A DNA stretch of 15,722 bases. Source: Anaerolineales bacterium UBA4823. GTDB taxonomy: Bacteria > Chloroflexota > Anaerolineae > Anaerolineales > UBA4823. The notes under the pieces are model-generated. The model searched no databases. It was given only the letters and a program-made list of their open reading frames with translations, and was not told the DNA's origin. The stretch spans positions 5,322 through 21,043 of the forward strand of contig DHFN01000182.1 in NCBI GenBank assembly GCA_002402275.1, read 5' to 3'. A program made the translations under genes and the position numbers. Below are positions 1 to 7,471 of the stretch, piece by piece (within the stretch, counting starts at the first letter, position 1; each line of letters starts with the position of its first letter).

Positions 1-1
1 G

Positions 2-343
2 GCTTTTATCTATTCCGCCCGCCGCGATATAATTACCCATGCGGAATCCTCTGCCAGTCAGGGGAAATTGGTTTGGGTGGTTGGTTTGTCTATTGCAATT
101 GGGTTGGCAGTATTATCTCCCCTGGCTTCAACGAATCCAGATGGCTTGGAGTCGGTGGCAGATCAACTTGGATTTCTTGCTAAAGCCCGGCCTCCTTCTT
201 TTATTATTATTCCGGATTATATATTCCCTGGTATTTCCAATCAAGCGTTGGCTACCATTATTGCGGGGTTATTCGGGATATTGCTGGTTTTTGGGGTAGT
301 GTTTGGGGTTAGCTACTGGAAGCAACATCGGCACCGCGCCTGA
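2..343 (+). CDS. cbiM: C-terminal part of CbiM-type cobalt/nickel ECF transporter subunit with fused PDGLE (CbiN-like) domain (5' truncated)
   Basis: The frame is open from the first bases of the window to TGA at 341-343, giving 113 visible residues; the start lies upstream. The first visible residues, AFIYSARRDII, resemble the end of a CbiM membrane protein. They are followed by a transmembrane helix, the sequence STNPDGLESVA, which is the signature of the PDGLE domain, and a second helix near the C-terminus ending in a basic tail (KQHRHR). PDGLE proteins are CbiN-like accessory parts of cobalt transporters and are often separate genes. Here the two parts look fused. The gene lies 57 bases before cbiQ and 870 before cbiO, so the three form one importer for Co2+ or Ni2+ in the cytoplasmic membrane. 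Metal specificity cannot be decided from this fragment. A TTG at 68 could serve as an internal start for a separate PDGLE protein, but nothing requires it. Confidence 0.72.
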   Translation, partial: AFIYSARRDIITHAESSASQGKLVWVVGLSIAIGLAVLSPLASTNPDGLESVADQLGFLAKARPPSFIIIPDYIFPGISNQALATIIAGLFGILLVFGVVFGVSYWKQHRHRA

Positions 344-400
344 TTTTTAGTCTTATTATCATACGAGACTGAACCACCTTCAGTTTGTAGAGGATCAACT

Positions 401-1207
401 ATGCATATTCATTTTCTCGATCCCTATCAACCTCGTCATAGTCCGATTCATTCCCTGGATGCCCGGGTTAAATTGTTATTAATTGTTGGATTAATCTTGA
501 CTACCTCATTGATGCCAATTGGAGCCTGGACGGGTTATTTCATTTTAATTGCAATCCTGATATCTACTGAATTCATTAGCCAAATTCGCTTTCCTTATTA
601 TCTCCAGCGAGCCTTATTTTCTATTCCCTTTATTTTGGCAGCTCTCCCGCTTCCATTTATAACTCCGGGAAATGTGCTGGCTCAATTTCATCCTGGTAAT
701 GTAACCTTAACCGTTTCATGGGAAGGGTTAGAGCGCTTGATCAGCATCTCTTTGAAATCCTGGATTTCTGTACAAGCAGCAATCATCCTGGCGGTGACAA
801 CCTCATTCCCGGATATCCTTACTGCCATGCGGGCAGTAGGGGTGCCGCGCATATTAGTTGCAGTATTTGGATTAATGTGGCGCTATCTTTTTATCTTCGC
901 TGATGAAGTGGTGCGTTTAATTCGTGCCCGGGCTGCTCGAAGCAGCCACTTAGAGGGATACAGGGAAGGTAAAACAGTCATCTGGCGATCTCGCATCGCT
1001 GGCGGTATGGCAGGCAGCTTATTCTTGCGTGGTCTAGAACGGGCAGATAGGGTTTATATGGCTATGCTAGCCCGCGGTTATGATGGTGAAGTGCGCACTC
1101 TCCCTTTGCCAGTCTGGAAAAAGAACAACAGTCTAATATTATTGTTTGGATTTATGCTTTACTTACTCATCCTCTTAATATCAAATTTGATTCTCCAATT
1201 TGGGTAA
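401..1207 (+). CDS. cbiQ: CbiQ-type transmembrane T-component of the cobalt/nickel ECF transporter
   Basis: This 268-residue membrane protein belongs to the CbiQ/EcfT family, the T-component that couples ATP hydrolysis by CbiO to the metal-binding subunit. The N-terminus has the family pattern of a short soluble segment followed by SLDARVKLLL and several hydrophobic helices (about residues 24-65, 90-115 and 135-160). The cytoplasmic region carries two Ala/Arg-rich segments, around RLIRARAARSSH and MLARGYDGEV, which match the coupling motifs that contact the ATPase. A final helix spans about residues 243-265. The start ATG has an AGAGGA ribosome binding site at 389-394, seven bases away. It is probably co-transcribed with the cbiM-like gene before it and the ATPase gene five bases after it. 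Length is normal for the family. Confidence 0.88.
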   Translation: MHIHFLDPYQPRHSPIHSLDARVKLLLIVGLILTTSLMPIGAWTGYFILIAILISTEFISQIRFPYYLQRALFSIPFILAALPLPFITPGNVLAQFHPGNVTLTVSWEGLERLISISLKSWISVQAAIILAVTTSFPDILTAMRAVGVPRILVAVFGLMWRYLFIFADEVVRLIRARAARSSHLEGYREGKTVIWRSRIAGGMAGSLFLRGLERADRVYMAMLARGYDGEVRTLPLPVWKKNNSLILLFGFMLYLLILLISNLILQFG

Positions 1208-1212
1208 TTTTT

Positions 1213-1929
1213 GTGCATCACTCCATTGAAATCAACCACCTCTCTTATCATTATCCTGATGGACATCAAGCACTTAAGGATATCAATTTGTTTATTGCTC
1301 CCAATGAAAGGGTGGCTTTGGTTGGGCCCAATGGAGCGGGTAAATCTACTTTATTACTTCATCTGAACGGGATATTAAAAGGCAAGGGAGAAATCAAGGT
1401 TTGTGGTTTATCACTGAACGATCCAAAAAATCTAGCCAAGGTGCGTGCCCTGGTGGGCATGGTTTTCCAAACGCCAGATGATCAGTTATTTTCGCCAACC
1501 GTTTACGATGATGTGGCTTATGGACCCCTTTATCAAGGATTACCTTTGGAAGAGGTAGATCAGCGGGTAAAAGAAGCCTTAAACATTGTGGGAATGCAAG
1601 ACTACATTCATCGTATTTCCCATCATTTAAGCCTGGGCGAAAAAAAACGGATTGCCATTGCGACCGTGCTTTCGATGAAGCCCGAAGTGTTGGCGTTCGA
1701 TGAACCCACTTCTGGGCTTGATCCACGCGCCCGGCGAAGTTTAATTCGCTTTCTGAAGGATTTGCCAATGAGCATGTTGGTTTCGACCCATGATATGTAT
1801 CTAGTACATGAATTATTTCCCCGGATGGTGATCATGGATGAAGGAGAAGTGGTGGCAGATACAGTGACTGAGCAATTACTGCAAGATACCCCCCTCCTTG
1901 AAGCACATGGTTTGGAAGCTCCACGCTGA
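1213..1929 (+). CDS. cbiO: CbiO-type ATPase of the cobalt/nickel ECF transporter
   Basis: This 238-residue ABC ATPase drives the cobalt/nickel importer from the cytoplasmic face. Walker A is GPNGAGKST (38-46). The Q-loop region VFQTPDDQLFSPTV (84-97) is typical of CbiO/EcfA proteins. Walker B is VLAFDE (159-164) with the D-loop SGLDP behind it, and the switch histidine is in STHD (H193). The ABC signature reads LSLGEKKR (139-146) instead of LSGGQ; this looks like a tolerated variant in the cobalt ATPase group and not a defect. The start is GTG at 1213, five bases after the cbiQ stop and without a clear ribosome binding site, so translational coupling to cbiQ is likely. Only one ATPase gene is visible, as expected for a dedicated cobalt or nickel system with a CbiO homodimer. 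Confidence 0.88.
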   Translation: MHHSIEINHLSYHYPDGHQALKDINLFIAPNERVALVGPNGAGKSTLLLHLNGILKGKGEIKVCGLSLNDPKNLAKVRALVGMVFQTPDDQLFSPTVYDDVAYGPLYQGLPLEEVDQRVKEALNIVGMQDYIHRISHHLSLGEKKRIAIATVLSMKPEVLAFDEPTSGLDPRARRSLIRFLKDLPMSMLVSTHDMYLVHELFPRMVIMDEGEVVADTVTEQLLQDTPLLEAHGLEAPR

Positions 1930-1972
1930 GCGTACTTCAGCGAAACCGCAAGCAAGCTGGCTGACTCCCAAG

Positions 1973-2434
1973 TTAATGGACTTCAATCCTCAGGACGGTT
2001 CTAATCCATTGGTCTTTTGGAATTTGAGGAGACGCTAATTTGAGATAAATATTTTTTGAATAAGCCAGGAGAACTTCTTCCGTGATCTGGTCATTCGCCA
2101 ACTCAATGCTTTGACCATTCCCAGCGAGCGTGATAGAGGAAAAATTGGTTACTCCATATTGATGGAGCAAGTCTATTAAACGTATTCCCCTTTCTTCTTT
2201 ATCATCTAGTATTTGGCTAACCTGAGGTAAGGCTTGAATCTCTTGATAATTGATTTCGATCGTCTTCCCATCTAATAATTTTAATTTGAGGATTATGGTG
2301 TCTGGAGAAATAGAAAAATTAGCTTGCGGGGTCTGGGATGGGGCAAGGGTGGTTTTGGTTCCAATGCAACCTGCCATGAAGGGAAGAAAAGCAAGTACGA
2401 TGAGTTTTCGCCAACTGATTATTTTGGAATACAA
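1973..2434 (-). CDS. small lipoprotein, possibly with a SUOX/molybdopterin-binding-like fold
   Basis: This 153-residue product starts with a basic region (SWRK), a hydrophobic segment and a lipobox MAGC (20-23), so Cys23 would be lipidated and the rest would lie outside the membrane. A short Ser/Thr/Pro/Gln linker follows. The folded part (about residues 45-153) contains a Leu/Ile-rich strand, the segment LDGKTIEINYQEIQALP and GIRLIDLLHQYGV. This arrangement resembles small oxidoreductase molybdopterin-binding (sulfite-oxidase-like) domains, but the mature domain has no cysteine to bind a molybdenum cofactor. Function is therefore unknown and the fold is a guess. The start is TTG at 2434, supported by an AAGGA eight bases upstream. 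It is convergent with cbiO, with a 43-base gap, and divergent from patB. Its 234-base upstream region is AT-rich, and I identified no promoter there with confidence. Confidence 0.7.
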   Translation of the reverse strand: MYSKIISWRKLIVLAFLPFMAGCIGTKTTLAPSQTPQANFSISPDTIILKLKLLDGKTIEINYQEIQALPQVSQILDDKEERGIRLIDLLHQYGVTNFSSITLAGNGQSIELANDQITEEVLLAYSKNIYLKLASPQIPKDQWIRTVLRIEVH

Positions 2435-2442
2435 TAGAAAAA

Positions 2443-2448
2443 TCCTTA
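2443..2448 (-). promoter_or_regulatory. ribosome binding site that supports a TTG start
   Basis: Read on the minus strand, TAAGGA lies eight bases before the TTG at 2434. There is no ATG in frame that would leave a complete signal peptide, because the next one is inside the lipobox. This site is therefore the reason for choosing the TTG start of the lipoprotein gene. Confidence 0.5.
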
Positions 2449-2668
2449 GAAATGATTAGAATGATTGCAGAATATAAACCTTGCTTTATTATCTCTATAA
2501 GAGGAAAAAAATCAATAGGCGATCCTATTTTCACAGGAAAGATTAATGGTTAATAAAAAGATATACCCACATTGTCATTTTAATTACAACCCCAAACCTC
2601 CAAGTAGCGCATGGATTATACAGGAATCCCAACAACCCGGTCGCTCTTTAAGAAAGGAAGAATAAATC

Positions 2669-3862
2669 ATGTCAACTAATTTCGATCGCATCATCTCTCG
2701 ACGGAATACCCATTGTGTAAAATGGGATACCTACCCAGCAGATGTTATACCTTTATGGGTTGCGGATATGGATTTTCTATGCCCGCAACCGGTCATTAAT
2801 GCCTTACAAAAAGCAGTCGAACAGGGTATTTATGGTTATCCAGTTGGCCACAGCAACGATCCACATGAAAGAACAGAAATGCGTCAAATCATTGTGGAGC
2901 GAATGAAACAACTTTATCACTGGAATATTCAGCCAGAGGATATTCTTTTTATACCCGGTGTGGTGGTGGGTTTTAATTTAGTAGTCCATGCGCTGGCTGA
3001 AGAAAATGGTGAGGTGCTAGTGCAGCCGCCGGTTTATCCTCCTATTTTAGCAGCAGCAAAAAATGCCTCCATGAAGCGAGTGGATGCACCTTTACTTCCC
3101 ATTAAAACCGGCTCTAAGGAAAGAATATTACACTATGAGATAGATTTTGATGAGTTTAGCAATACTATCAGTGAGCAGACCAAAGTTTTTATCCTTTGTA
3201 ATCCCCACAATCCCACCGGACGGGTTTTTACTCAATTGGAGTTAGAACGAATGGCGGAAATCTGTTTACAGAAAAAGGTAATCATCTGCTCCGATGAAAT
3301 TCACAATGATTTGATATTTTCTCCTCACCAGCATATCCCAATCGCTGCCCTTGACAACGAAATTGCTCAAAACAGCGTTACCTTGATGGCACCCAGTAAG
3401 ACATTTAATATTCCAGGTTTGGAATTCTCTTTTGCGATTGTTCCTGATCCAGAGTTGCGCAAGCGAATTCTTTTAGCGGGCGAGGGGTTATTAAGTGGCA
3501 TTAATACCTTAGCTTGGGCGGCTGCCGAATCTGCTTATCAAGATGGAGAAGAATGGTTAAGCGAGTTGCTTGTGTATTTGAAAGGGAACCGGGATTTTCT
3601 CTCCGGTTGGTTACAAGAGCACAACCCTGAGGTCAACTTCACCCAACCGGAGGGAACCTACTTATCCTGGTTAGATATGCGGGCATTGGACCTCAAACCC
3701 TCACCTTATGAATTTTTCCTAAATCAGGCGAAAGTTGCTTTTAATGATGGAATACCCTTCGGAAATGGCGGAGCAGGATTCGTACGGCTTAATTTTGGAA
3801 CTCCTAGAAAGATCTTACAAGAAGCTCTTGATCGTCTGGAAATTGCAATCAAGAGCTTGTAA
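2669..3862 (+). CDS. patB: PatB/MalY-family PLP-dependent C-S lyase (cystathionine beta-lyase or aminotransferase)
   Basis: This 397-residue enzyme of PLP fold type I matches the PatB/MalY branch. Its N-terminus has the family pattern FDRIISRRNTHCVKWD followed by PLWVADMDF (28-36) and GIYGYPVG. Further class I aminotransferase features are NPHNPTGR (178-185), SDEIH (208-212, whose Asp contacts the cofactor nitrogen) and SKTFNIPGL, with the Schiff-base lysine at about 244. Known members cleave cystathionine or cysteine-type C-S bonds to give pyruvate, ammonia and a thiol, in methionine synthesis or sulfur-compound turnover; the exact substrate is not visible. Length is typical. The ribosome binding site AAAGGAAG (2653-2660) is well spaced from the ATG. 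It appears to be a single-gene unit: the upstream gene is divergent and the downstream gene convergent. Confidence 0.88.
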   Translation: MSTNFDRIISRRNTHCVKWDTYPADVIPLWVADMDFLCPQPVINALQKAVEQGIYGYPVGHSNDPHERTEMRQIIVERMKQLYHWNIQPEDILFIPGVVVGFNLVVHALAEENGEVLVQPPVYPPILAAAKNASMKRVDAPLLPIKTGSKERILHYEIDFDEFSNTISEQTKVFILCNPHNPTGRVFTQLELERMAEICLQKKVIICSDEIHNDLIFSPHQHIPIAALDNEIAQNSVTLMAPSKTFNIPGLEFSFAIVPDPELRKRILLAGEGLLSGINTLAWAAAESAYQDGEEWLSELLVYLKGNRDFLSGWLQEHNPEVNFTQPEGTYLSWLDMRALDLKPSPYEFFLNQAKVAFNDGIPFGNGGAGFVRLNFGTPRKILQEALDRLEIAIKSL

Positions 3863-3881
3863 ATTCAATTTATCTTATAGG

Positions 3882-3903
3882 TGAGTAAAATTCAGATTAC
3901 TCA
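3882..3903. terminator. candidate bidirectional stem-loop between convergent genes
   Basis: TGAGTAA (3882-3888) and TTACTCA (3897-3903) form a perfect 7-base-pair stem with an 8-base loop, in the 34-base gap between patB and the exporter permease and reaching over the permease stop codon. It is AT-rich and has no good T-run on either strand, so it is only a weak candidate terminator. Confidence 0.25.
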
Positions 3904-5123
3904 TAGCGGAGAGCTTCGACTGGCTCTAAACCAGCTGCCCGGTTAGCAGGATATAGCCCAAAGAACAAGCCCACTGCAGTTGAAAACAAGGTGGCGAGCA
4001 AGATGGTGTCCAGGGTCACTGTGGGAGTGATATTGGCTTTGTTGGCTGCTGCAATTAACCCAACCACATAAGAAATGCCCCAACCTAGTAAGATCCCCAG
4101 AATTCCACCGATTAGGCTAAGTGTTGCCGATTCAGTTAAGAATTGAACGAGAATATCAACTCGCCGGGCGCCTAAAGCTTTGCGTAATCCAATTTCACGG
4201 GTACGTTCTGTAACCGAGACCAGCATGATATTCATGATGCCAATCCCTCCTACTAGTAAGGAGATAGCAGCTACGCCACCTAGAAAAATAGTCAGGATAT
4301 TTGTGATCATGCTGGCTGTTTCGATGAAGTCTTGTTGTTTTAGGATCGTGAAATCATCTGCCCCAATTTTTGTTTTATGACGATTGCGCAAAATCTCGGA
4401 TACTTCATCACTAGCGCTTTGGACTGCATCGGGACTATAGGCTTCTACGATGAGCAAATCCACTTGATTGCGTTTGCTGCGGTGAAATAGACGAGTTTGA
4501 GCGGTCGTTAATGGGATAAGCACCACATTATCTTGATTTGTGAAGGTGGATCCGCCTTTGGATTCAAGTACACCAATGACCCGAAAAGGTTGTCCTTCAA
4601 TTCGAATTGTTTCACCAACGATACCGGTTTTACGACCAAATAAATTATCCGCAGCGTCCGGTCCTATCAAGGCAACAGATGAACGACCAAGCAATTGGTC
4701 TTCAGAGATAAATTCCCCTTCGGTAACTTGATAATTGTGGACAATTTCGAATTCGGGGGTTATCCCAGATACGATGATTAATTGGCTCTCTCCATCATAA
4801 GTCACTTTTGCCTGTCCTTCCAACATTGGAGCGACATGGGCAACCGAAGGGGCTAGAAATGGATCGCTAATTGCTTCCGCATCCTCAAGAGTTAAAGGTT
4901 GAGGATTGGTTACGTCTGAGGATTGAGTTCGTAATACAAACAACAGGTTAGTGCCGATTCCCTGAATTGAACCGGTTATGGAATTTTCCGCCCCTCTACC
5001 GATCGAGATCATCGCAATGACTGCTCCAACACCAATCACAATTCCCAGGATGGTTAATGCTGAGCGTGTTTTATTTGAACGTAAGCTATCTAAAGCCTCA
5101 AAAAAAGAAGTGAGCACATTCAT
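3897..5123 (-). CDS. MacB-type ABC exporter permease
   Basis: This 408-residue protein has the MacB/FtsX-like permease layout. It starts with a short amphipathic segment, then one transmembrane helix (about residues 22-42, in SALTILGIVIGVGAVIAM). A large extracytoplasmic domain follows (about 45-270), and the C-terminus has three helices (about 275-300, 330-355 and 375-395). The segment VTERTREIGLRKALGARR between the second and third helices is the hallmark cytoplasmic coupling loop of the family. It lacks an ATPase domain, which is encoded by the preceding gene; ATG and TGA overlap in ATGA, giving translational coupling. With the adaptor gene upstream it forms a tripartite-like exporter. The substrate (peptide, antibiotic or lipid) cannot be told. 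No outer-membrane TolC gene is seen. Confidence 0.87.
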   Translation of the reverse strand: MNVLTSFFEALDSLRSNKTRSALTILGIVIGVGAVIAMISIGRGAENSITGSIQGIGTNLLFVLRTQSSDVTNPQPLTLEDAEAISDPFLAPSVAHVAPMLEGQAKVTYDGESQLIIVSGITPEFEIVHNYQVTEGEFISEDQLLGRSSVALIGPDAADNLFGRKTGIVGETIRIEGQPFRVIGVLESKGGSTFTNQDNVVLIPLTTAQTRLFHRSKRNQVDLLIVEAYSPDAVQSASDEVSEILRNRHKTKIGADDFTILKQQDFIETASMITNILTIFLGGVAAISLLVGGIGIMNIMLVSVTERTREIGLRKALGARRVDILVQFLTESATLSLIGGILGILLGWGISYVVGLIAAANKANITPTVTLDTILLATLFSTAVGLFFGLYPANRAAGLEPVEALRYE

Positions 5124-5806
5124 GTTCTTTCCTCACTGACTACTACCCCGTCCCGAATATGAATAATTCGGTGGGTGTGGGCAGCAATATCAGGATCGTG
5201 GGTAACTATTATGAGGGTTGTTCCGCGTTCCCGATTCAATGACAATAATAATTCAATAATCTCTTCACCAGCTTTGCTGTCTAGGTTACCGGTTGGTTCA
5301 TCTGCCAAAATGATGGCAGGATCATTCACAATTGCCCGGGCAATCGCAACCCGTTGTTGCTGTCCTCCCGAAAGTTCATTGGGGCGGTGATTCATGCGGT
5401 CCCCCAACCCTACCGCCTCCAGAGCTGCCTTTGCCACTTCATGATGGTTATGATTTGAACCGGCGTAACGCAGAGGTAATTCGACATTTATGAGGGCGGT
5501 CGCCCGAGGTAACAGGTTAAAACTCTGAAAAACAAAGCCGACCTTTTTATTCCTGATCTTGGCAAGTTCATCGTCCTTTAGCCTGGACACATTCTCTCCA
5601 TCTAAAATATATTCTCCGCTAGTGGGGCGATCTAAACAACCCAGAATATTCATCAAAGTGGATTTACCAGAGCCGGAGGGCCCCATAATGGCAATAATTT
5701 CACCTTGTTGAACTTCCATTGAAAGTCCGCATAAGGCATGTACCTCGATTTCACCCATTTTGTATACTTTGGTCAGATTGATAGCCTTAATCACGGTATT
5801 ACCCAT
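5120..5806 (-). CDS. MacB/LolD-type ABC exporter ATPase
   Basis: This is the ATP-binding subunit partnering the permease encoded next to it. From the chosen ATG it has 228 residues. Walker A is GPSGSGKST (42-50), the Q-loop is FVFQSFNLLPR, the signature is LSGGQQQR, Walker B is IILADEPTGNLDS, and the switch histidine is in VTHD. The combination with TGNLDS and the N-terminal pattern VYKMGEIEVHAL is that of the LolD/MacB/FtsE exporter group and not of importers. The frame is open to a TTG at 5836, but the ATG at 5806 has a strong upstream AAAGGA and aligns better with family N-termini. Its 3' end overlaps the permease start by four bases. A 71-base gap separates it from the adaptor gene upstream. 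Confidence 0.88.
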   Translation of the reverse strand: MGNTVIKAINLTKVYKMGEIEVHALCGLSMEVQQGEIIAIMGPSGSGKSTLMNILGCLDRPTSGEYILDGENVSRLKDDELAKIRNKKVGFVFQSFNLLPRATALINVELPLRYAGSNHNHHEVAKAALEAVGLGDRMNHRPNELSGGQQQRVAIARAIVNDPAIILADEPTGNLDSKAGEEIIELLLSLNRERGTTLIIVTHDPDIAAHTHRIIHIRDGVVVSEERT

Positions 5807-5814
5807 CTCATTTG

Positions 5815-5822
5815 TCCTTTCC
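5815..5822 (-). promoter_or_regulatory. ribosome binding site that decides the ATPase start
   Basis: On the minus strand GGAAAGGA ends eight bases before the ATG at 5806. The in-frame TTG at 5836 lies upstream of this site and has no comparable motif, so the shorter 228-residue product is preferred. Confidence 0.55.
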
Positions 5823-5877
5823 AGTCGAGATAGCAAACTGCGGCTAATGTCATAGGTGAACCGAATGAAACAAACGA

Positions 5878-7248
5878 TTATTGGCCAGGGATCGCGATGG
5901 GTGGGGGTTGACCGGGTTGGAAAGTAAGCGGTGGATTTAGCACCACTTTATCTCCCACTTTAAGATCACCTTCTAAAACCTGGCTATTCACATCGGAAGT
6001 TGCCCCTAAGGTAATGGGAACCTCTTTAAGTGACCCATTACGTAGGACGTATACAATCCGTTTCCCGCTTACCATGCGAATGGCGCGGTTCGGAACCAAC
6101 ACTGCATCCTCTATCTGTTCAACGATAATATTGGCAGACGCGGTCATTCCCGGTTTGACTTGTTGATCGGAATCATTTAACTCGAGGGTGACAATGAAAT
6201 TGACCACACCTTGGTTAACGGTGCCAACTGGGGCGACCTCTTTAACCTTACCATGATAATCTTTTCCGACTATAGCATCAAAATTCACTGTGGTGTCCTG
6301 TCCCACTTGGATACGATTAATATCCACTTCTGAGATTTCCACGTCCACTTGGATGCTCGAAAGGTCGTCAATCCGAAAGGCTATTTTTCCAGGCGTGACC
6401 TGGTCACCTTCTTTGATTTCCACCTGAGTGACTATTCCAGCAAAAGGAGCGGTGAGTCGGGCTAATTTTACTGTGGCATCTGCGGCAGCTATACGCGCCT
6501 CAGCCGCGGCGATATCTTCTGGTAAAGGACCATTTTTCCATTTTTCGTAATCAGCCCGGGCTTTTTCAAGGTTCGATTTGGCAACCTCTAGGTCATAGAC
6601 ATATTTAACGCGCTTAACCGCGGCATCATAATCACTCTGAGCATTGTCTAATGCCTCTTTTAGTTCTTTGCGAGTTTTGTTTTCGAGGGATTCGTATTTA
6701 TAAGGTTCGAATGCTGCTCTAGCTTGATCGAGTTTTTGTTTCATTTTATCCAAGGCTTCCATGGGTTCCATTCCAGTTTGAGAGATTGGAACGGTAAAGT
6801 TATCTAATTGATATTGAGCATCTCGGACTGTATCAGCGTACTTTGTGATCGCTTGCATAGCGTTATTTCGTTGAGTTTCAGCATTCGTATATAAATCATC
6901 TAATGCCTTCTTTGACTGGGTGAGATCAGCTTGGGCTAAGATGATGTTTTGAGGAAGGGAATCGCGTTTCAGGTTTGCTAACTCCTCACCTTCGCTCACC
7001 TGATCACCTAGTTTTACATTTACGGTTTCAACTGTTCCACTAGTCTGCCAAACAAGCGCCACCGTTTGGTTAGCATGGACACTCCCCGTGCCTCCAATTG
7101 TAGCAATTAATGGTCCACGCGCAACCTCCACCGTTTCAAACCTACTGGATGAACTGGCTGTACTTTGTTGGCGTGAGCGGATGTAAAAGAAAATTCCCAA
7201 TCCAACGATCAGGATAGCTACTGCAATCAGGATCCATCGTTTTTTCAT
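5878..7248 (-). CDS. MacA/HlyD-family periplasmic adaptor (membrane fusion protein) of the exporter
   Basis: This 456-residue adaptor is anchored by one N-terminal transmembrane helix (about residues 5-23), followed by a Ser-rich linker. A biotinyl-lipoyl-like half (about 45-92, with VKLGDQVSEGEEL) leads into a long alpha-helical hairpin rich in Ala, Lys, Glu and Gln (about 101-262). The second lipoyl half (about 262-292, APFAGIVTQVEIKEGDQV) follows, then a beta-barrel and a membrane-proximal domain ending in a Pro-rich tail. In MacAB-type exporters this protein bridges the permease and the outside. It is the first gene of a leftward operon with the ATPase and permease genes, and is divergent from the tungstate regulator gene. 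AT-rich sequence at 7262-7276 upstream could hold a -10 box on this strand, but I could not fix a promoter. The hairpin is longer than in Escherichia coli MacA-type proteins as I recall them. Confidence 0.85.
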   Translation of the reverse strand: MKKRWILIAVAILIVGLGIFFYIRSRQQSTASSSSRFETVEVARGPLIATIGGTGSVHANQTVALVWQTSGTVETVNVKLGDQVSEGEELANLKRDSLPQNIILAQADLTQSKKALDDLYTNAETQRNNAMQAITKYADTVRDAQYQLDNFTVPISQTGMEPMEALDKMKQKLDQARAAFEPYKYESLENKTRKELKEALDNAQSDYDAAVKRVKYVYDLEVAKSNLEKARADYEKWKNGPLPEDIAAAEARIAAADATVKLARLTAPFAGIVTQVEIKEGDQVTPGKIAFRIDDLSSIQVDVEISEVDINRIQVGQDTTVNFDAIVGKDYHGKVKEVAPVGTVNQGVVNFIVTLELNDSDQQVKPGMTASANIIVEQIEDAVLVPNRAIRMVSGKRIVYVLRNGSLKEVPITLGATSDVNSQVLEGDLKVGDKVVLNPPLTFQPGQPPPIAIPGQ

Positions 7249-7437
7249 AGATTCCTAACCTTTATAAAATTTATAAGGATATCTCCATTGAAAATTTTAA
7301 CACAAATTCTTAACTAGAACTAAATTGAAATTAACTTCTGATAAACATCTTATATTTCATGAAACAAAAATTAGACACGTTTATATGCCTGGGGAGTTTT
7401 ATGTGAATTTGGTAGATTCCTGCCCGTTTGTTTCGAC

Positions 7438-7443
7438 TATAAT
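7438..7443 (+). promoter_or_regulatory. candidate -10 box (TATAAT) of the tungstate operon
   Basis: A perfect TATAAT lies 26 bases before the regulator's ATG. No good -35 hexamer is found at 15-18 bases upstream; TTCCTG at 7417 is the nearest weak match. A start site near 7450 would give a leader of about 20 bases and would place the -10 box at the edge of the inverted repeat. Confidence 0.45.
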
Positions 7444-7471
7444 TACGATTAAGGAAATCCTTAAACGTAAT
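7442..7471 (+). promoter_or_regulatory. 30-base inverted repeat, probable operator of the tungstate regulator
   Basis: Arms 7442-7455 (ATTACGATTAAGGA) and 7458-7471 (TCCTTAAACGTAAT) are reverse complements at 13 of 14 positions, with AA at the centre; the only mismatch is 7448 against 7465. The site overlaps the end of the TATAAT box, the likely transcription start, the AAGGA ribosome binding site and the first two bases of the regulator's ATG. A bound dimer would block transcription, so autorepression by the adjacent winged-helix protein is the simplest reading. If transcribed, the same bases could form an RNA hairpin that hides the ribosome binding site. That it binds this regulator is inference. 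Confidence 0.6.

Noticed and set aside
39..299. Open frame of 86 codons at the window start
   Set aside because: It is out of frame with the PDGLE-containing protein, which has clear family features over the same bases.
1394..1955. Two minus-strand open frames of 110-124 codons opposite cbiO
   Set aside because: They lie entirely, or nearly so, within the strongly supported cbiO gene, have no recognisable motifs and overlap each other, so they are shadows.
1930..1972. Terminator between cbiO and the convergent lipoprotein gene
   Set aside because: The 43 bases contain no stem longer than a few pairs and no T-run.
2572..2621. Promoter for patB built from TTGTCA (2572) and TTATAC (2616)
   Set aside because: The spacing of 38 bases is far too long and no other hexamer pair fits.
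2435..2668. Riboswitch or T-box in the patB upstream region
   Set aside because: No conserved core of a SAM, cobalamin or T-box element could be recognised; only a 5-base GGATT/AATCC stem is present.
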